NCBI GenBank assembly: GCA_946902985.2
Contig: OX336393.1
Span: 50,095,348-50,159,347, forward strand
Length of the DNA stretch: 64,000 nucleotides
Origin: Meconema thalassinum
Taxonomy: Eukaryota; Arthropoda; Insecta; Orthoptera; Tettigoniidae
Reading direction: 5' to 3'
The position numbers were made by a program, and so were the translations under genes. Of the stretch, positions 1 through 13,548 are shown piece by piece; position 1 is the stretch's first letter, and each line of letters starts with the position of its first letter. The notes below the pieces were generated by a model. That model was not told where the DNA came from, searched no databases, and saw only the letters and a list, made by a program, of their open reading frames with translations.

Positions 1-2819
1 TCGCTCTCATGTGTCCAGTGGACTATTTTGTACGAGAAACCTTTATAAGGGAGAGTAGGGCAGACCAAGCCAGTTGTTCTCCAGTTGTCTTGTTGTCTTC
101 AGTCTGTATGCACGTAACTAAGACGCCGCCAGTAGCGCGCCAAATGTTAAAGTATCAACGCTCCGCCGTTGAAGAACAATAGAAGCAAGTCATAAAGCTT
201 CATAAGTATAATCATGAAGTGCGTCGAAGTCAATTTAATACAGATATTTATCTATTATCTGACGCAAATATAAATTCGCCACAGCGAAAGAGTAACTTAT
301 AATGTTTTTGAACATTACACATACGAGGAGGTACTGTCAGAGTTGAATATGACATTATCATCAGGATCACTACAATGATGGGAGCTTGGGAAGCATTGCC
401 ACTTCATCTTGACAGTGAGCTGAACGATATTGCAGGTGACGAGGATCGAACGTCCGTAAAACGCTGTTAGATTTTCACGTAGACCAGCGGTTGGCGTAAT
501 CGCATCGCATCTCTGGGATCAGGCGTAGGAGAAGCCCGATTTAAGGATCAACCTGTGAAGTAGTGAATAAGTGTACATAAATTGTGTAATAGTGATTTAA
601 AAGTGTTCATGTGTATAGTGATTAAAATGCAGTGTGTAGAAGTGAAAGAGGCCACTGATAAAAGTATGTTTATCAGGTGGAAAATGTGTGAATTTAAGTG
701 TTGTGTAAAATATAACATGATGGCTTAAATCAAGCGTCATGGTAGCGCCAAAGCTGAAGCGCTGGCACTATCCAGCGAAAAGGAAAAAGTGAGTACCATT
801 TTACACTGTTATTATAACAAAATAGTTCACCATATAACGATGCATCACTTTGAAACTAAGATGTAACAGTCACTTACTGAACGAGTTTTCACCACTGGTC
901 TTGAATAAATATGGCTTGGAAGGTGATTTGTTTAGGACCATTCAGGTCGAAAATAGTGATGGATGTAACGGTAACGTTAAATGAATAATAATAATAATAA
1001 TAATAATCTGGGGTCGGCAACAGTAAAGTAATAGGCATTTTTGGCCTAAATAACGTTCAAAGTGTCATGTCTAATCTAAAGATACTGTATTTTGGTAAAC
1101 AGTAAGAAAGTAACGTGGAATATAGCGAAATACGAGAGCTTTTTCAGTGTCAGTGAAATGTGAATGAATATTTGATATGGTCAATCCTTAGGATTATGTT
1201 TGAGGACCATTTAAGTAAAGTAAGCCAGTAAATTTATACTTTGTTGTTAGGAGCTATTTAAAGCTTTGGCTTCAGTGGTATTACAGAGAGAACGCGGGTG
1301 CCTTAATAATTGAGTCATCTATGTGAAGTATTGTTTGAAGCCGCATATTGCGTGCAGAAATAACGTAGAATCCAGTGATTTACGTAAATAAATAATTGCG
1401 GGGACCAACTAGTATGGCTTGCGCGTTAGGTGAGAAGTTGGCTAAATCTACGAGTTAGTATCGCCCTTGAGCATACTGTATTATTCGCAGCGAATTGGAC
1501 AGAGCCTGTCTGTATCCAACGCTTCCATGAATTATGGCCACGAATGTTGTCCGCCGAGACTCAGTGAGCATGTGTATAAATGATCTACCCTGAGAGGTAA
1601 GGATCATATTCGTCGTTTAGGAAACGCAGATTTCCTTATATTTATTGACAGCTGCTGGTGAAAATCGTGGATTTTCACTATGATGCGCGTCTAAAGCCAC
1701 TAGTATTCACCATAGAACGGCAAGGCTATCACCAGAATTCCATCCCCAGCCATGAATGTTAATAAGGAGCCGAGTTGAGCCCAATGCACTATAAAGATAG
1801 GTGTAATATAATCAGAATGACTCAATTACTTAGGAACCACACCTAGCGTAACTCCAGTACTGCAATTGTAAACAAACTTGACCTTGACAGCAGATGAGAG
1901 GAGGTGGGGTAGTAGACCACTTCTGCGGCAGCCATCTTGACTAGCCAGCTGGAACGAATTTTATTGCCTGCTGAGGGGAGAGAAGGTCGGTCGACCGGTC
2001 CCATGTAAATTAGAGTCATAGTAGGACACTGAAGAATCTCGATATTTCAATTTGCAATTAAGATATGATTATTATGATGATGCCAATTGAATTGAATGGT
2101 GTGTTGCAGCACACATACGTTGTTGGATCATAGAAATCAGATAATATTTGGCTCAGTTATTCTCTGAGGAGGAAAACTGAACCAAAATAATGTAGGCATC
2201 TTCTTTTGGAATGCATTTTGCCAGTTCACGCTAATTTATGCAGACGGGTATGTGATTTCCCAGAACATGACACGTTTGTAACGATGATAAGCCCGACAAG
2301 ACCCAGAAAATCGTTGTATGGTGAAACTATAAAATATTCTATCCATGTTTATTTTGGAAGGGATAAGTACCACTTTTTTAAAGCGTTCATATTGATGGAA
2401 AGAAGGAAGATGATTCACACGACACAACAAATATTTGTTAATGAATGCAGAAAATAATGAATTTATGCTAATCAAAGTAAATGCCATAAGAAACGGAGTA
2501 ATGTTTATTAATGTCATTTGATGTGATTTGTGATTTTTGTGTTATAATACTCCAGTTAACTAAAATTGTGTCACATGATGAACACTATGGAAACCCATGG
2601 AAGTCTGAAAGTATCATTGACAGGATGCTAGAATTAGATTTGAGTGCAGTGTAGCACTATTTTAAGAAGAAAACTCACAGAATAACCCTATTTTTATTTG
2701 TGGGAATTAAAGATAATTTGTCCTTTATTTGTATTTGTTGTATAGCCATGATTTTATACCAGTAAATATTTTATTTTAGGAATATGTTGTGTATTTCATG
2801 TAGAGTAGTTACCTGGTAG
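1..2819. other. AT-rich non-coding stretch, no gene recognised
   Basis: No open reading frame here resembles a known protein; the longest (about 80 codons near 2206-2457) has no recognisable motif and an equally long antisense ORF. The first 150 bases look somewhat like an LTR end: a TATA-like TTTATAAGG at 42-50, and GCGCGCCAAATG at about 133-144, which resembles the primer-binding-site-like GCGCGCCAAGTG of the LTR element at 61.55 kb. No gag or pol follows, so this could be a remnant or coincidence. A short AAT microsatellite lies at about 984-1007. Otherwise nothing is evident. Confidence 0.4.
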
Positions 2820-2837
2820 ACTCAAATCCTGAGCATG

Positions 2838-5800
2838 TGGTCGTATGGTGGGCAGGAACGTCCCATACCTCGAAAGACCGTGAGTTAGCTGGGATACGAA
2901 CACATGGTCCACATGATGACAGTTGGGTACACTACCAATTGTCGTCAACATGCAGGGAGCGGTGACAAAATCAAAAGGGAACCCACAAGTTAAAGCTATA
3001 GAGAGAAAAGTAGATAGATTCAGATGGAGGGAGGAAAACTGCAGAGAGTTCCAGAACTACTTCCAGGTAGAAAATTTTGAGCTGATAAAGGTAGGGATAA
3101 GTTTAATGATCAGTAATGATGAAATTGAAGGGGTAATACGTATGATTGAGATTGCAATTATGATGGCCGGGCGGAAAATGCGCGTGAAGGCTAGAGGAAA
3201 ATTAGGGAGAATTAAAGGATGGTACGATGAATCTTGTAGAAGGAAGAAAACCGAAGTTATTAGGGCACTGAAGTTATACAAGAGAGGAGGGGATGATACG
3301 ATGAGAGTAGAATTTTGTCGTCTACGGAAAGAATATAGGGAACTGCTCAGCAAAATGAAAGATGAATGGCAGGGTAAGGAAGCTACAGCACTAAATAAGG
3401 ATTCTAAAGCTAACGACTGTAGCAAAGTGTGGAGCAGGATAAATTATTACTGTAGGGGGAGCTGAAGTGGTGGGGGGAGCTCTATTAGTGATGAAGTATG
3501 GATTGCATATTATGAGAATCTGTTAAATGCTGAAGATAATTGGAGGAAGAGGGATGAGTTTGGCGTCCCGAGGGGGCTGGAGGCCGCTCTGCCTATGCTG
3601 GACCAAGTCATATCGATAGAGGAAATTAAGGGAGTAATAGCAAAGAGTAAAAGAGGGAATTCAGGTGCTATTTCGGGGATAACAAATTAATTTTGGCAAG
3701 AGTTGAGTAACAATAGGTTCATGATGGACCGCTTGGTAAAAATCTCTAACAAAATCTCTGAAGGAGGTAGATTTCCGAGGGCGTGGCAGGAGGGGATAAT
3801 TTGTCCAATATATAAGAAGCGTGGGGACAAACTAGACCCAGGCAACTATAGAGGCATAACTTTGCTTGATAATTTGAGCAAAATGTACACCGGGGTCTTA
3901 TCCAAGCGTTTAATAGCATGGGCAGAGGGCTGTTCGGTGTTCTCGAGACTCCAGACAGGGTTCAGAAAAGGGATGAGAACCAGTGACAATATAATGGTGG
4001 TTAAAACGGTGATGGACAAGTACATAAGAAGGAAAAGAGGTAAGCTGTATATCACAGCTATTGATTTGGAGAAAGCGTTTGATTCAGTGAGCAGGGGAGC
4101 TGTCATGGCTAAACTGAGAAAAATCGGGGTGTCACATAAAATGATACGAGCAATTGAGAATGTGTATTCCGAAGTGAAATGTGCAATTAAAACTAAAGAT
4201 GATGTAATTGTAGGAGAGATAACGTCTAATATAGGATTAAAACAGGGATGCAAATTATCCCCGGTGCTTTTTTTTTTCTATTTATCAACGATATTTTCGA
4301 TTCAAAGGGCTTTGAGCAACGGTCCAATCCTTGCTTGGACAATTATGATATCCCGGGCCTAGCTTTTGCTGATGACATCCTTCTGCTTGCCCTAACACCC
4401 TATAATATGCAATATAGTATTGACGATATTGTGAGATACTGTGAGGACTGGAACTTAAAAATTAACCCGAGAATGACCAAAGTTATGGTCTGCAAAAAGG
4501 GAGTTAAACTGGCTAAGAACGAAAAGTGGGTCATGTATGGGTCGCAGTTAGAGACGGTGAAAAAACTTGAGTATCTAGGGACGATAATGGCGAGCAATGG
4601 TAAATGGACCGAACAAATTAAAAGGGCAAAATCGAAAGGGCTAGCGGCAGTGGCGAATGTTAAAGTGTTAGAGCGTAGGTTACCAAATCTTGACTACAAA
4701 GTGTATAAGAATGTGTTCAACGCACTCATCGTTTCAAGAGCACTCTATGGAGTGGAAGTATGGGGTTTAGAGGAAGGAACGAAAACCCTGGACAGTATTG
4801 TAAGTAGGTTTGCCAAGATAATTTTGGGGCTACCTAGTTGCACGGCGAATTGTGGAGCGAGAATGTTGTGTGAGGATGTAAGCATTAGACAACATATCAT
4901 AAAAAAGGTCATAAAGTCTTGGATTCGTTTAAAAGCAGGTGGAGGGGGGGGGGGGGAAATGCTTAAGGTAGCCTACCTGCACCAAATGAAGCATCAGCAA
5001 GAGGGCTACTGGGTGGACGGGGTAAGAAGTGTACTGGAAAGATTAGGAATGGGTTATCTATGGGATAGGGACTTACGAGGAGAGGAAGGTAGGGTGTGCA
5101 AAAAAGTGTGTAGAAGGGTTAATGACGTAGAGTTGCAGGTGATAAGAGAAGAGTGCACCAGTAGGAGAACCTTAACGGAGTTCTGCGAAATAAGGAACTT
5201 TATGATCATAAAGCCTCAATGCCTAATGAAAAGAGAAATGAGAGGGATAATTTGGTGGTTAATGGGGGTGTATAAGAACAAAGCGTTGAGAGAAGTAGGA
5301 AAAGAGGACATTTGCCTGTTTTGTGGGAAGGTTATGGGTGCAGCGCACCTGATCAGGGAATGCAAGGAAATTAAAATGATAAGAGCAAAGTTTGTAGACA
5401 AAGCAGATCTAAACAGAATAGAAAATGAAAATGAGTATCACACTTTAATTAAATTACTAAAAAGGGAATGGGGGAAAGCAGGTCAATTAGCAAAATATTT
5501 TAATACCATCAGGGCAATGTGGAATAAGAAAGCGTCGGATGAGATTCAGAACAAAGATGCATGTAAATTAAGCATTCAAGTACAGGAGATGGCTTCCTAA
5601 GCTATAAATCTTGTTAAAGCCTAGGAGAGCCTATCTGTATTAACTAGGTAGCCTATACGATTACTACAGTACAGCCACATATTGCTGTCTGTAGATTTTT
5701 CCTTTGAGTTTGATGGTTTTTTTTCCTTACTACAAAACTTATCAGACTCTTACAGTCAGTAAGGGCTCGATAGGGAAATAAAAGTAATTCTTTCTGTGAT

Positions 5801-6117
5801 GTGTCTCCCATGGAGAACTGCCTAAAAATGAAGAACACTGTGTCCACATTTATGATTAAGAAAGAACTTTGTGCAGTCTCCATCAGAAAAGTTGCCCAGT
5901 GATATTGTGAATGAAGATAACTACTGCAAAGCATTATTAAGTTTTGAAATAACGAGGAAGCTATGAAATGCCGAATGAACATTTGGTTTAATCATCTAAC
6001 GCCATACTGTTAATTTATGTTATCTATGTGTTTATTGTCTGTATGTCACGATATGACTCTCGGAGTTAAAGTGACAATTAACAAGTAGATTTGGTTCATA
6101 TAAATAAATAAATAATT
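2838..6117 (+). mobile_element. Non-LTR retrotransposon (LINE), decayed and 5'-incomplete
   Basis: A LINE remnant made of a long reverse-transcriptase ORF (2923-5600), a non-coding 3' segment (5601-about 6100) and a short tail of ATAAATAAATAAATAATTG type near 6100-6117. The 5' boundary is uncertain: the reading frame at 2923 begins with TLPIVV, which resembles the conserved end (SDHLPIVV-like) of an apurinic-type endonuclease, so most of that domain is missing or scrambled upstream. No target-site duplication could be identified. The clade is not certain. The RT motifs and terminal Cys/His knuckle exclude LTR elements. Confidence 0.7.
2923..5600 (+). pseudogene. LINE ORF2 reverse transcriptase, disrupted
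   Basis: The protein would copy LINE RNA into DNA at a nicked target site. Frame 1 (2923-4280) gives the linker region, then an RT with NYRGITLLD, motif A AIDLEKAFDSV and motif B GLKQGCKLSPVLF. It is broken by a TGA at 3463-3465 and a TAA at about 3688. A frameshift in the T-run at about 4268-4279 moves the reading to frame 4248-5600, which carries catalytic motif C FADDILLL and ends with a C-x2-C-x7-H-x4-C knuckle (CLFCGKVMGAAHLIREC, about residues 356-372 of that frame). A G-run near 4940-4956 encodes six glycines and is a likely indel site. The catalytic aspartates are intact, but two stops and one frameshift make it non-functional. Confidence 0.8.
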
Positions 6118-6330
6118 GTAAGTAATATATTTCGAAACCATGTCGCGGGCCGGATTAGACTAGCTTAAGGGCCGCACTTTGCCCATGGCTGCATTAAAGG
6201 GTGTTTTTAACATTGAATTGCTCGCCTGAATGCCTAGAACTGAGGATTTTTAGCTGGCTATTATGTCAAAGAATCCCAGAAAATAAATAATTAATTATAC
6301 CACGTTTCAATTTACTGGCACATAAGTTAG
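5601..6330 (+). other. LINE 3' untranslated segment and unassigned spacer
   Basis: No coding potential. The segment up to about 6117 directly follows the LINE ORF and ends in an ATAAATAAATAA-like run, as expected for a LINE 3' UTR and tail. From 6118 to 6330 I see nothing recognisable. Confidence 0.4.
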
Positions 6331-6701
6331 AGATTTGCTGATGACATGGTCATCTTGGCGACACGCCTGAGGATTTGAATGGTATGGACTCCGTCTTGAG
6401 GAAAGAATTCATGATGAAAATTAGGCAATGTAAAACAAAAATATTGGTATGCAGTCGCAATAAATCAGAAACCTCTATGAACATCAAATTGGCAGGGGAA
6501 AAAACTAAAGGAAGTAGGAGACTTCTGTTACTTAGGAAGCAAAATAACCAGTGATGGACGAAGCAAAGAGGATATAAAAAGTAGTGACTCAGGCAGGGAA
6601 AGCATTTCTACAGAAAAGGAATCTGTTGACATCGAATATAGATTTACGTATTAGGAAGACATTTTTGAAAACCTTTGTCTGGAGCGTCGCACTCTGGAAG
6701 T
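6331..6701 (+). pseudogene. RTE-like LINE reverse transcriptase fragment, left half
   Basis: Reading with frame changes gives RFADDMVILAT (catalytic motif C), then the thumb-side motif GDFCYLGSKITSDGRS and KAFLQKRNLL..IDLRIRKTFLKTFVWSVALW, all typical of RTE/craft-type LINEs of insects. Several small indels and stops break the frame. The reading stops at 6701 where a SINE has inserted and resumes at 7123, with TGGAAGT present on both sides. Confidence 0.75.
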
Positions 6702-7122
6702 TTATTTATCGTATGGCTGTTAGTGCCGGGAGTGTCCGAGGACATGTTCGGCTCGCCTGAGTCTGTAGCTGCTTCCAGCGGACACCCAAAAGGGTGAGCT
6801 ACAAGTTCCGTTCAATTTCAAGTAGTTACAACTTTCGCCACCAGATATCAATGATACCTAGTGGTGAACGTTGGAACTTTGATAGAGCGTTCTGACGAAA
6901 TCTAACCTAACAAATTTTGCTTTACACAAGTTTAGTCTGTGAAAGGATCTTTTACATGCCATAAATCTATGACATGGGACCGCCGGCTTTACTTCCCCTC
7001 CGAAGGAAGGCATACTGAAGGATTTTTAACGCTCTTAAAAAATCCGACGACTTCGGCCGGGTTTGAACCCGCTATCTTGGGCATAGCAGTTCAGCATGCT
7101 ACCGACTACGCCACCGAAGCCA
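6702..7122 (-). mobile_element. tRNA-derived SINE (family A), full length, nested in a LINE
   Basis: On the minus strand the element starts with a tRNA-like head (GGCTTCGGTGGCGTAGTCGG, A-box-like; GGGTTCAAACCC B box at about 7060-7070) and ends with GCCATACGATAAATAAA. Flanks carry a 7-bp duplication TGGAAGT at 6695-6701 and 7123-7129. Related fragments lie at about 35.46-35.73, 37.86-37.97, 48.66-48.84, 53.07-53.32 and 54.2-54.45 kb. Confidence 0.8.
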
Positions 7123-7517
7123 TGGAAGTGAAACTCGGACTATTGGTGCAGCAGAAAAGAGGAGAATTGAAGCGTTTGAAACGTGGTGTTACAGGAGAAT
7201 GATGATGATCAGATGGGTAGATAGGGTTACAAACGAAGAGGTATTAAGACGACTGGGAGAGGAGAGCTACTGCTAATGAAGAGAAGAGATAGGTTGGTAG
7301 AACACGTACTATGACACCCAGAAATAGCAAGCTTAGTTATGGAAGGAAGGGTCGAGGACAAGAACTGTTGGGGTAGACCAAGGTTAGAGTATGTTAAACA
7401 GATTGCCTCGGATGTAGGGTGTGGTAGCTATGTAGAGATGAAACGATTAGCTCAGGACAGGGAGGCATGGAGAGCTCTATCAACCCAGTCAAAAGACTGA
7501 AGACTCAAACAACAACC
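7123..7517 (+). pseudogene. RTE-like LINE fragment, right half with C-terminus
   Basis: Continues the LINE broken at 6701. Readable pieces include RWVDRVTNEEVLRRLGEE, RDRLVEHVL, MEGRVEDKNCWGRPRLEYVKQ and MKRLAQDREAWRALSTQSKD followed by TGA (7498-7500). This is the usual C-terminus of RTE-like LINEs (I..GRR..GRPR and REAWR motifs). The frame is interrupted by stops near 7201 and 7311, so it is not functional. Only a short AACAACAACC stretch follows. Confidence 0.75.
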
Positions 7518-8579
7518 AGTTAGAATGAAGGATTAGGGCATAAAGATGCTAGTGAGTCACACGCATAAATATTTTGAGGCAGTTTCGAGGGATAGGAAGG
7601 GAAAGTTGGAATCAAGCCATGTAGGCTCAGAAGAATTCTACGGTGAGTAAATTCTAAAGGAGCTCTCCAAAGTCCAGCCGTAAAGTGACTCTGTGTAAAG
7701 CACAAAAGCCAATCTTGACAGCTTTGATCACGACGCATTACGAAGGCTGGTGTTAGCAAAGGGGAAATTATTAGGAGCCTACAAGACTCCCTCGGGTTCA
7801 CCAGTGGAGGAACGTTTTAAAAATGTGAGCTATGCAGGAAAAGAGAATCATTTTAGAAGGAATATAATCGAGGGTTTGGAAAAGATAGGCTTTGGACCCA
7901 ATTTGTGGATTCATAAAATGCGTACTTTCATCAAATTGATCCCCTTTTACGATATCTGAATTGTGGAAATGAGTTTGTCAGTCCGTAACGGCGACTTCTA
8001 ACCTGCGCCTCCATATTTAAGATTCCTCTCACATCTACTTTAGAACATTGTATTGGATTCTACCATTTATTCATATTGACAGACACCGTCTGAAACGCGT
8101 GGAGACGCTCATTTATGAACTTGCAAACGAACAACGAACTTTAAAACGAACAAAGTCAAACCGTGGATAAGAATGAGTTTTATCGTTTCACAATTAAATA
8201 ACAATATATAGACTACTGTGACCTGTTTGCGATCTCTTGATGAATGCAGTACATTTGCATTTGTCTGTTGGCACAGGCTAGAGTAAAATGTGACTTTTCA
8301 CCGATGTCTCAGTCTCACTCATGGCTGTGATTATATGGTAGCTACTGAGATATGGGTGGTGCTTAGTAATGATATTCAGGGCACAGTCAGTGCCTGTGGA
8401 TGCTGTGAAAGGTTCTACTCATAGGGTTAGTACTGCTGTTCTGACTCAGTACGCTAGCGCTGCCTTGTTTTTTTTTTTGGGTGTCTACCCACATAACCTA
8501 ACGGTGGTGCTTTCAAAGGATCCAACCAGCCTTCGGACTGACTACCTAACAGACAGATATCATACTGAAAGATACTGTG
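7518..8579. other. Spacer without recognised features
   Basis: No plausible gene. ORFs at 7520-7801, 7750-7959 and 8369-8587 are short and without motifs. A T-run lies at about 8468-8478. Confidence 0.4.
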
Positions 8580-8724
8580 TGAGTTAGCCATGGTCGTTAC
8601 GGCGTGGCTGCAGGCATAGATCACATCCGGGAGGCGAGTAGGTTCAAATCCCCCCACCGGCAACCTTGAAGATGGTCTTCCATGGGATCCTGGTAATATG
8701 TCAATATTTCCTTCCTTCCTTCCT
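8580..8724 (+). mobile_element. tRNA-derived SINE (family B)
   Basis: GAGTTAGCCATGGTCG (A-box-like) and GGTTCAAATCCC (B box at about 8641-8652) are spaced as in a tRNA promoter; the copy ends in a CCTTCCTTCCTTCCT run. A second copy with the same head lies at 17152-17285. Confidence 0.7.
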
Positions 8725-8990
8725 AGGCCACCTCGTAGCGTAGTGGCTAGCTGTTTGGCTGTCGCCCCAGAGATCCGGTTAGATTCGCAGCTCTGCCAAG
8801 AAATTTAATTCTGGTCTGAGGGCTGGAACGGAGTACGCTCAGCCCCGTGAGGCCAAACTGAGAAGAGGGGGCTTGGATTTCAACCTCAGCCATCCTGGAA
8901 GTGGTTTTCCGTGGTTTCCCATTTCTACTCCATGTAAATGCCGGGAAGGTTCTTAGCTTAATGCCACGGCCATTTTCTTCCTAATCCCCT
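8725..8990 (+). mobile_element. SINE (family C), 5' part
   Basis: tRNA-like head (GGCCACCTCGTAGCGTAGTGG) followed by the family body with GTGAGGCCAAACTGAGAAGAG, CAGCCATCCTGGAAGTGG and TAAATGCCGGGAAGG. Other copies of the same body lie at 9368-9632, 14594-14865 and 44178-44510. The 3' part seems to be missing or replaced by the next SINE. Confidence 0.7.
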
Positions 8991-9367
8991 GCTTGCCACG
9001 GTGGGTGAGTGGTTATCGTGTCGGACTACGAACACAAGCATGAGGTTCGCTCGTGGCCGTGGTAAGTGATTTTTGAAAGGCGACAAAATCACGATACGCA
9101 TGTCATACGATGTTGGAATGTTAAAGAACCCATTTGAATTCAGTAGGCCGTGCCCATAATGGCAAAATTAATCTCGGGATTTTCCCCAACTCAAAGTTCC
9201 TCCTTTCTATACTAGAAAGCGCTATTGTGTCAGAGAGCTTAGATATCTAACCTCCATGACTTTCATAGCGTTCTAAAGAACGACAAAATTCGACACGCAA
9301 GCTGCCCTCTGAGCGTCAAATAACAAAGCTTGCACCAGGTACCCGAGGCCATACGATATTATTATTA
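8991..9367 (+). mobile_element. tRNA-derived SINE (family D)
   Basis: Begins TTGCCACGGTGGGTGAGTGG (A-box-like) with a weak B box (GAGGTTCGCTC) and ends CGAGGCCATACGATATTATTATTA. The terminal GCCATACGAT is shared with SINE family A, which suggests both use the 3' end of the same LINE partner. It sits between two family C segments. Confidence 0.65.
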
Positions 9368-9632
9368 GCTTCGTGAGGTGAAACTGAGAAGAGATGGGTC
9401 CGATTTCAACGGTTTACCGTAGTTTCCCAATTCTACTCCAGGTAAATGCCGGGAAGGTTCTTATCTTAAGGCCACGGCCATCTTCTTCCTAATCCTCACC
9501 TGAATTACAAATACACACACTAATACAGTCATCACAATAATATTGGTTATCAGAAAAATTCCACATACACACACACCCAAATACACGGGGCAAATTGTCC
9601 ACGACGTCACAAAGTCCCTAAATAATTAAGAA
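9368..9632 (+). mobile_element. SINE (family C), body and 3' part
   Basis: Starts inside the family body (CTTCGTGAGGTGAAACTGAG) and continues through AATGCCGGGAAGGTTC, the CACACACTAATACAGTCATCAC stretch, GGTTATCAG, and the end GGGGCAAATTGTCCACGACG. It lacks the tRNA-like head. Confidence 0.65.
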
Positions 9633-9654
9633 ACAACTCCTTCCTTATGTTTCT

Positions 9655-10036
9655 CTTTTGTACCCTGCAGTTCTTTGTTAGTTTGTTTAGGCCTATTCGT
9701 TTTTCTCTTTCGTGTAGCTTGCCTTTGTTTCTTTGTCTGTCTGTCTCTCTCTCTCTCTATCATCCTGCATTTTAGTCTTGACGTTCTTTCCTTCTCTCTC
9801 CCTATCCTTCGTTTCTATCTTTCCTTTAATTATTTCCTTTTAGTTTCTCTCCCTATTATCCTACGTTTTTATTTTGTCTTTATTTCTCTCTCTGTATCAT
9901 CTTTCGATTTGAGCTTATCTTTCTTTTTTTTCATCATTCGTTTCCTAGTTCCTTCCTACCTCCGTTACCTTCATTCACCTCCTCTACCTTTTCTTTTAGT
10001 TCTTTTCTTTCAGGAATTCTTTCTCCTTCCTACCCG
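9655..10036 (+). repeat. Pyrimidine-rich low-complexity tract
   Basis: About 380 bases dominated by T and C, with CTCTCTCTC and TCTGTCTGTCTCT blocks and a loosely repeated TTTCTCTCCCTATTATCCT-like motif. An open frame of 121 codons (9675-10040) is Phe/Leu/Ser-rich purely because of this composition and is not called a gene. Confidence 0.7.
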
Positions 10037-10800
10037 TTAGTGTGAGAGTTTGTTTGCTAGCTGACATACTATCGAGCATTCATTTCCATTAATAGATTTG
10101 CAATTCGTGATTACCTGTTAACTGTTCAAACTCAAACTGTGCATATATTTACATTCCATTTGCTGCATATCAGTTGACTGCTCCCTTGGAATTGCATTTG
10201 GCGGATTCTAGCTGATGTTTTTCTAAATAGAACGCTCGCGTAGATGATTTATGACTTCATGCTCAACAAACAGGCTCTGAACCGGAAGAAACAGTATAAT
10301 TATTTTCACAATTGCTTTGAACAACGCACTGATATGTACGAACGCTCGAAGAGTGTTTGACCCTGGAATGGTGGCCCTCAGCCTACCAGGATCACGGTTT
10401 TTTCCATGAGCTCGCAGAGCGCCACTACCTTCCCAAACACATTAACAATGTAATTGCAACACTCAGTTCCGTTCTGGTCGTTGTTGTTTCGAGTTGAATT
10501 TACTGTGAGCCAGTAGGACTTGGCGCGACCTGTACTATAACTTCAATTAGCTTCTTTGTAGAAATATGTCATATTTGTATTGCATTTCTATGACTTCTTT
10601 TCAGTAATGGCATCTAAGAAACGGAAATATAGATTTTTTAATTTTCCTAGAAATGCATTAACTTAATTCCATGTATTTTCATTGTTTCATAACTTTTGGT
10701 GAATAAGAGACTATTTACTAAGCAATTGTTTGCTGAACGTAATGAGATGTGAATTATCATGTTGGAAGCCATTTTCAGTGCTGGCTTAATTTACGAAATA
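10037..10800. other. Spacer without recognised features
   Basis: No ORF of note, no tRNA-like promoter boxes, no repeat I can match elsewhere in the window. Confidence 0.35.
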
Positions 10801-10929
10801 TATGCTTTTCGGTTGGTCAACACGATTGTACTCAATTAAATTGGTGTTAATCCCATGTAATTTTTTCCAGGATTACAGCATAACACCCAATATAATTAGG
10901 TACAATCATTTGACCAACTGAAAAGCATA
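10801..10929. mobile_element. Foldback hairpin element (MITE-like)
   Basis: TATGCTTTTCGGTTGGTCAA at the left end is the reverse complement, with few changes, of the right end TTGACCAACTGAAAAGCATA; pairing continues through ACGATTGTAC and TTGGTGTTAATCCC. It is about 130 bp, nearly all in the stem. The same terminal motif (TTTTCAGTCGGTCAACA) recurs at 16780-17018 and in part at 48.38 kb. Confidence 0.7.
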
Positions 10930-11243
10930 AATGTCGTTAAATAAAACCACACATATTCACACAATTATTTTAAGAAGGAATCAGATATCAAAATAATAAA
11001 TTCACATACATATTTAGCTCTAAATTTAGAAGATTGTTTAACTAATAACGAAGTCAGCCTATCAGACCCAGCGTGACTGGGTGCACGACCGGTGCAGGGT
11101 TAACAGTTCATGTACGAGTTAAGTTGGAGATAGGGGAATTTCTGTTAATGATGCCTTTTTCAATACTTTTTATCGTATGATTTTACTTGAAATCTACGGC
11201 GCTAATATATCGCTAATTTCCACTTACTATATTTTTCAAAGTT
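10930..11243. other. Spacer without recognised features
   Basis: AT-rich; nothing recognisable apart from proximity to the LINE fragment that follows. Confidence 0.3.
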
Positions 11244-12018
11244 TCATTGCATCAGTATCATTTGGGTATAACACTGGATAGAACATTGTCATTCAAAGAA
11301 TGCCTACGAATGACTTCTGCCAAAATGAGGACAAGAAACAACATCTTACGGAAATTATGTGGCACCACTTGGGGTGCCAATGCAACTACTCTCCGGTGCT
11401 CAGTTCTAGGTTTAGTTTATTCTGCTGCTGAGTATTGTGCTCCAGAGTGGATAAATAGTCCGCCTGATGACAGGAACAATTATGTCAACTCCTACACAAT
11501 GGCTTCATATTCTCAGCCGCATCCCACCACCTCATTTGCGGCGATGCAACATTTTGATAAGAGAATATAGAAAGATCCAGACCAACAAACAACTACCTAT
11601 CCATGGAGACATTGCTGATCTACATGTGAAACGATTACGTTCAAGACATCCACCTATCTACACAGCGGAGAATCATGCAACTAACAAATTCAACCTGACG
11701 GAGAGATGGTCTTCTGATGGGAACTCGTATGACGCTCCAGAGAGTTCAGTAATACCATGCATAACTGAAAAGGTGCCAGGGTTCACTCAGCCTAGAAAGA
11801 CCTGGTCAAAATTAAATAGAATCCGGACCAATCACGGTGTATACGGGGATATCCTGTACAAGTGGAGGAAAAAATATTCATCATGTTACGAGTGCGGTGC
11901 TGAAAGACAGACTGTTCAGCACCTAGTTCAAGAACGCCCACAAACATCTTACAGTGGTGAATTCAGCGACTTCTTCCACAGGCACTTCATTACGTTTCAA
12001 AACTTGATGTCAAATTAA
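11244..12018 (+). pseudogene. LINE C-terminal fragment (RT thumb and Cys/His knuckle)
   Basis: Two overlapping frames (11247-11570 and 11467-12018) together read as the end of a LINE ORF2. The first gives YHLGITLDRTLSFKECL, KMRTRNNILRKLCGTTWGA and VYSAAEYCAPEWINS; the second gives PPHLRRCNILIREYRKIQ, LPIHGDI, RLRSRHPPIYTAE and the knuckle CYECGAERQTVQHLVQE. This layout is common in insect LINE proteins. The frame switch lies near 11460-11510, where a deletion or rearrangement removed part of the linker. The palm domain is absent, so the copy is 5'-truncated and dead. Confidence 0.75.
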
Positions 12019-12019
12019 A

Positions 12020-13548
<1,529 letters not shown>

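Noticed and set aside
2206..2517. Overlapping sense and antisense ORFs of 83 and 93 codons
   Set aside because: No motif, AT-rich, mutually antisense; no support for either.
9675..10040. 121-codon ORF rich in Phe, Leu and Ser that looks like a membrane protein
   Set aside because: Composition follows from the pyrimidine-rich tract; no start context, motif or conserved copy.
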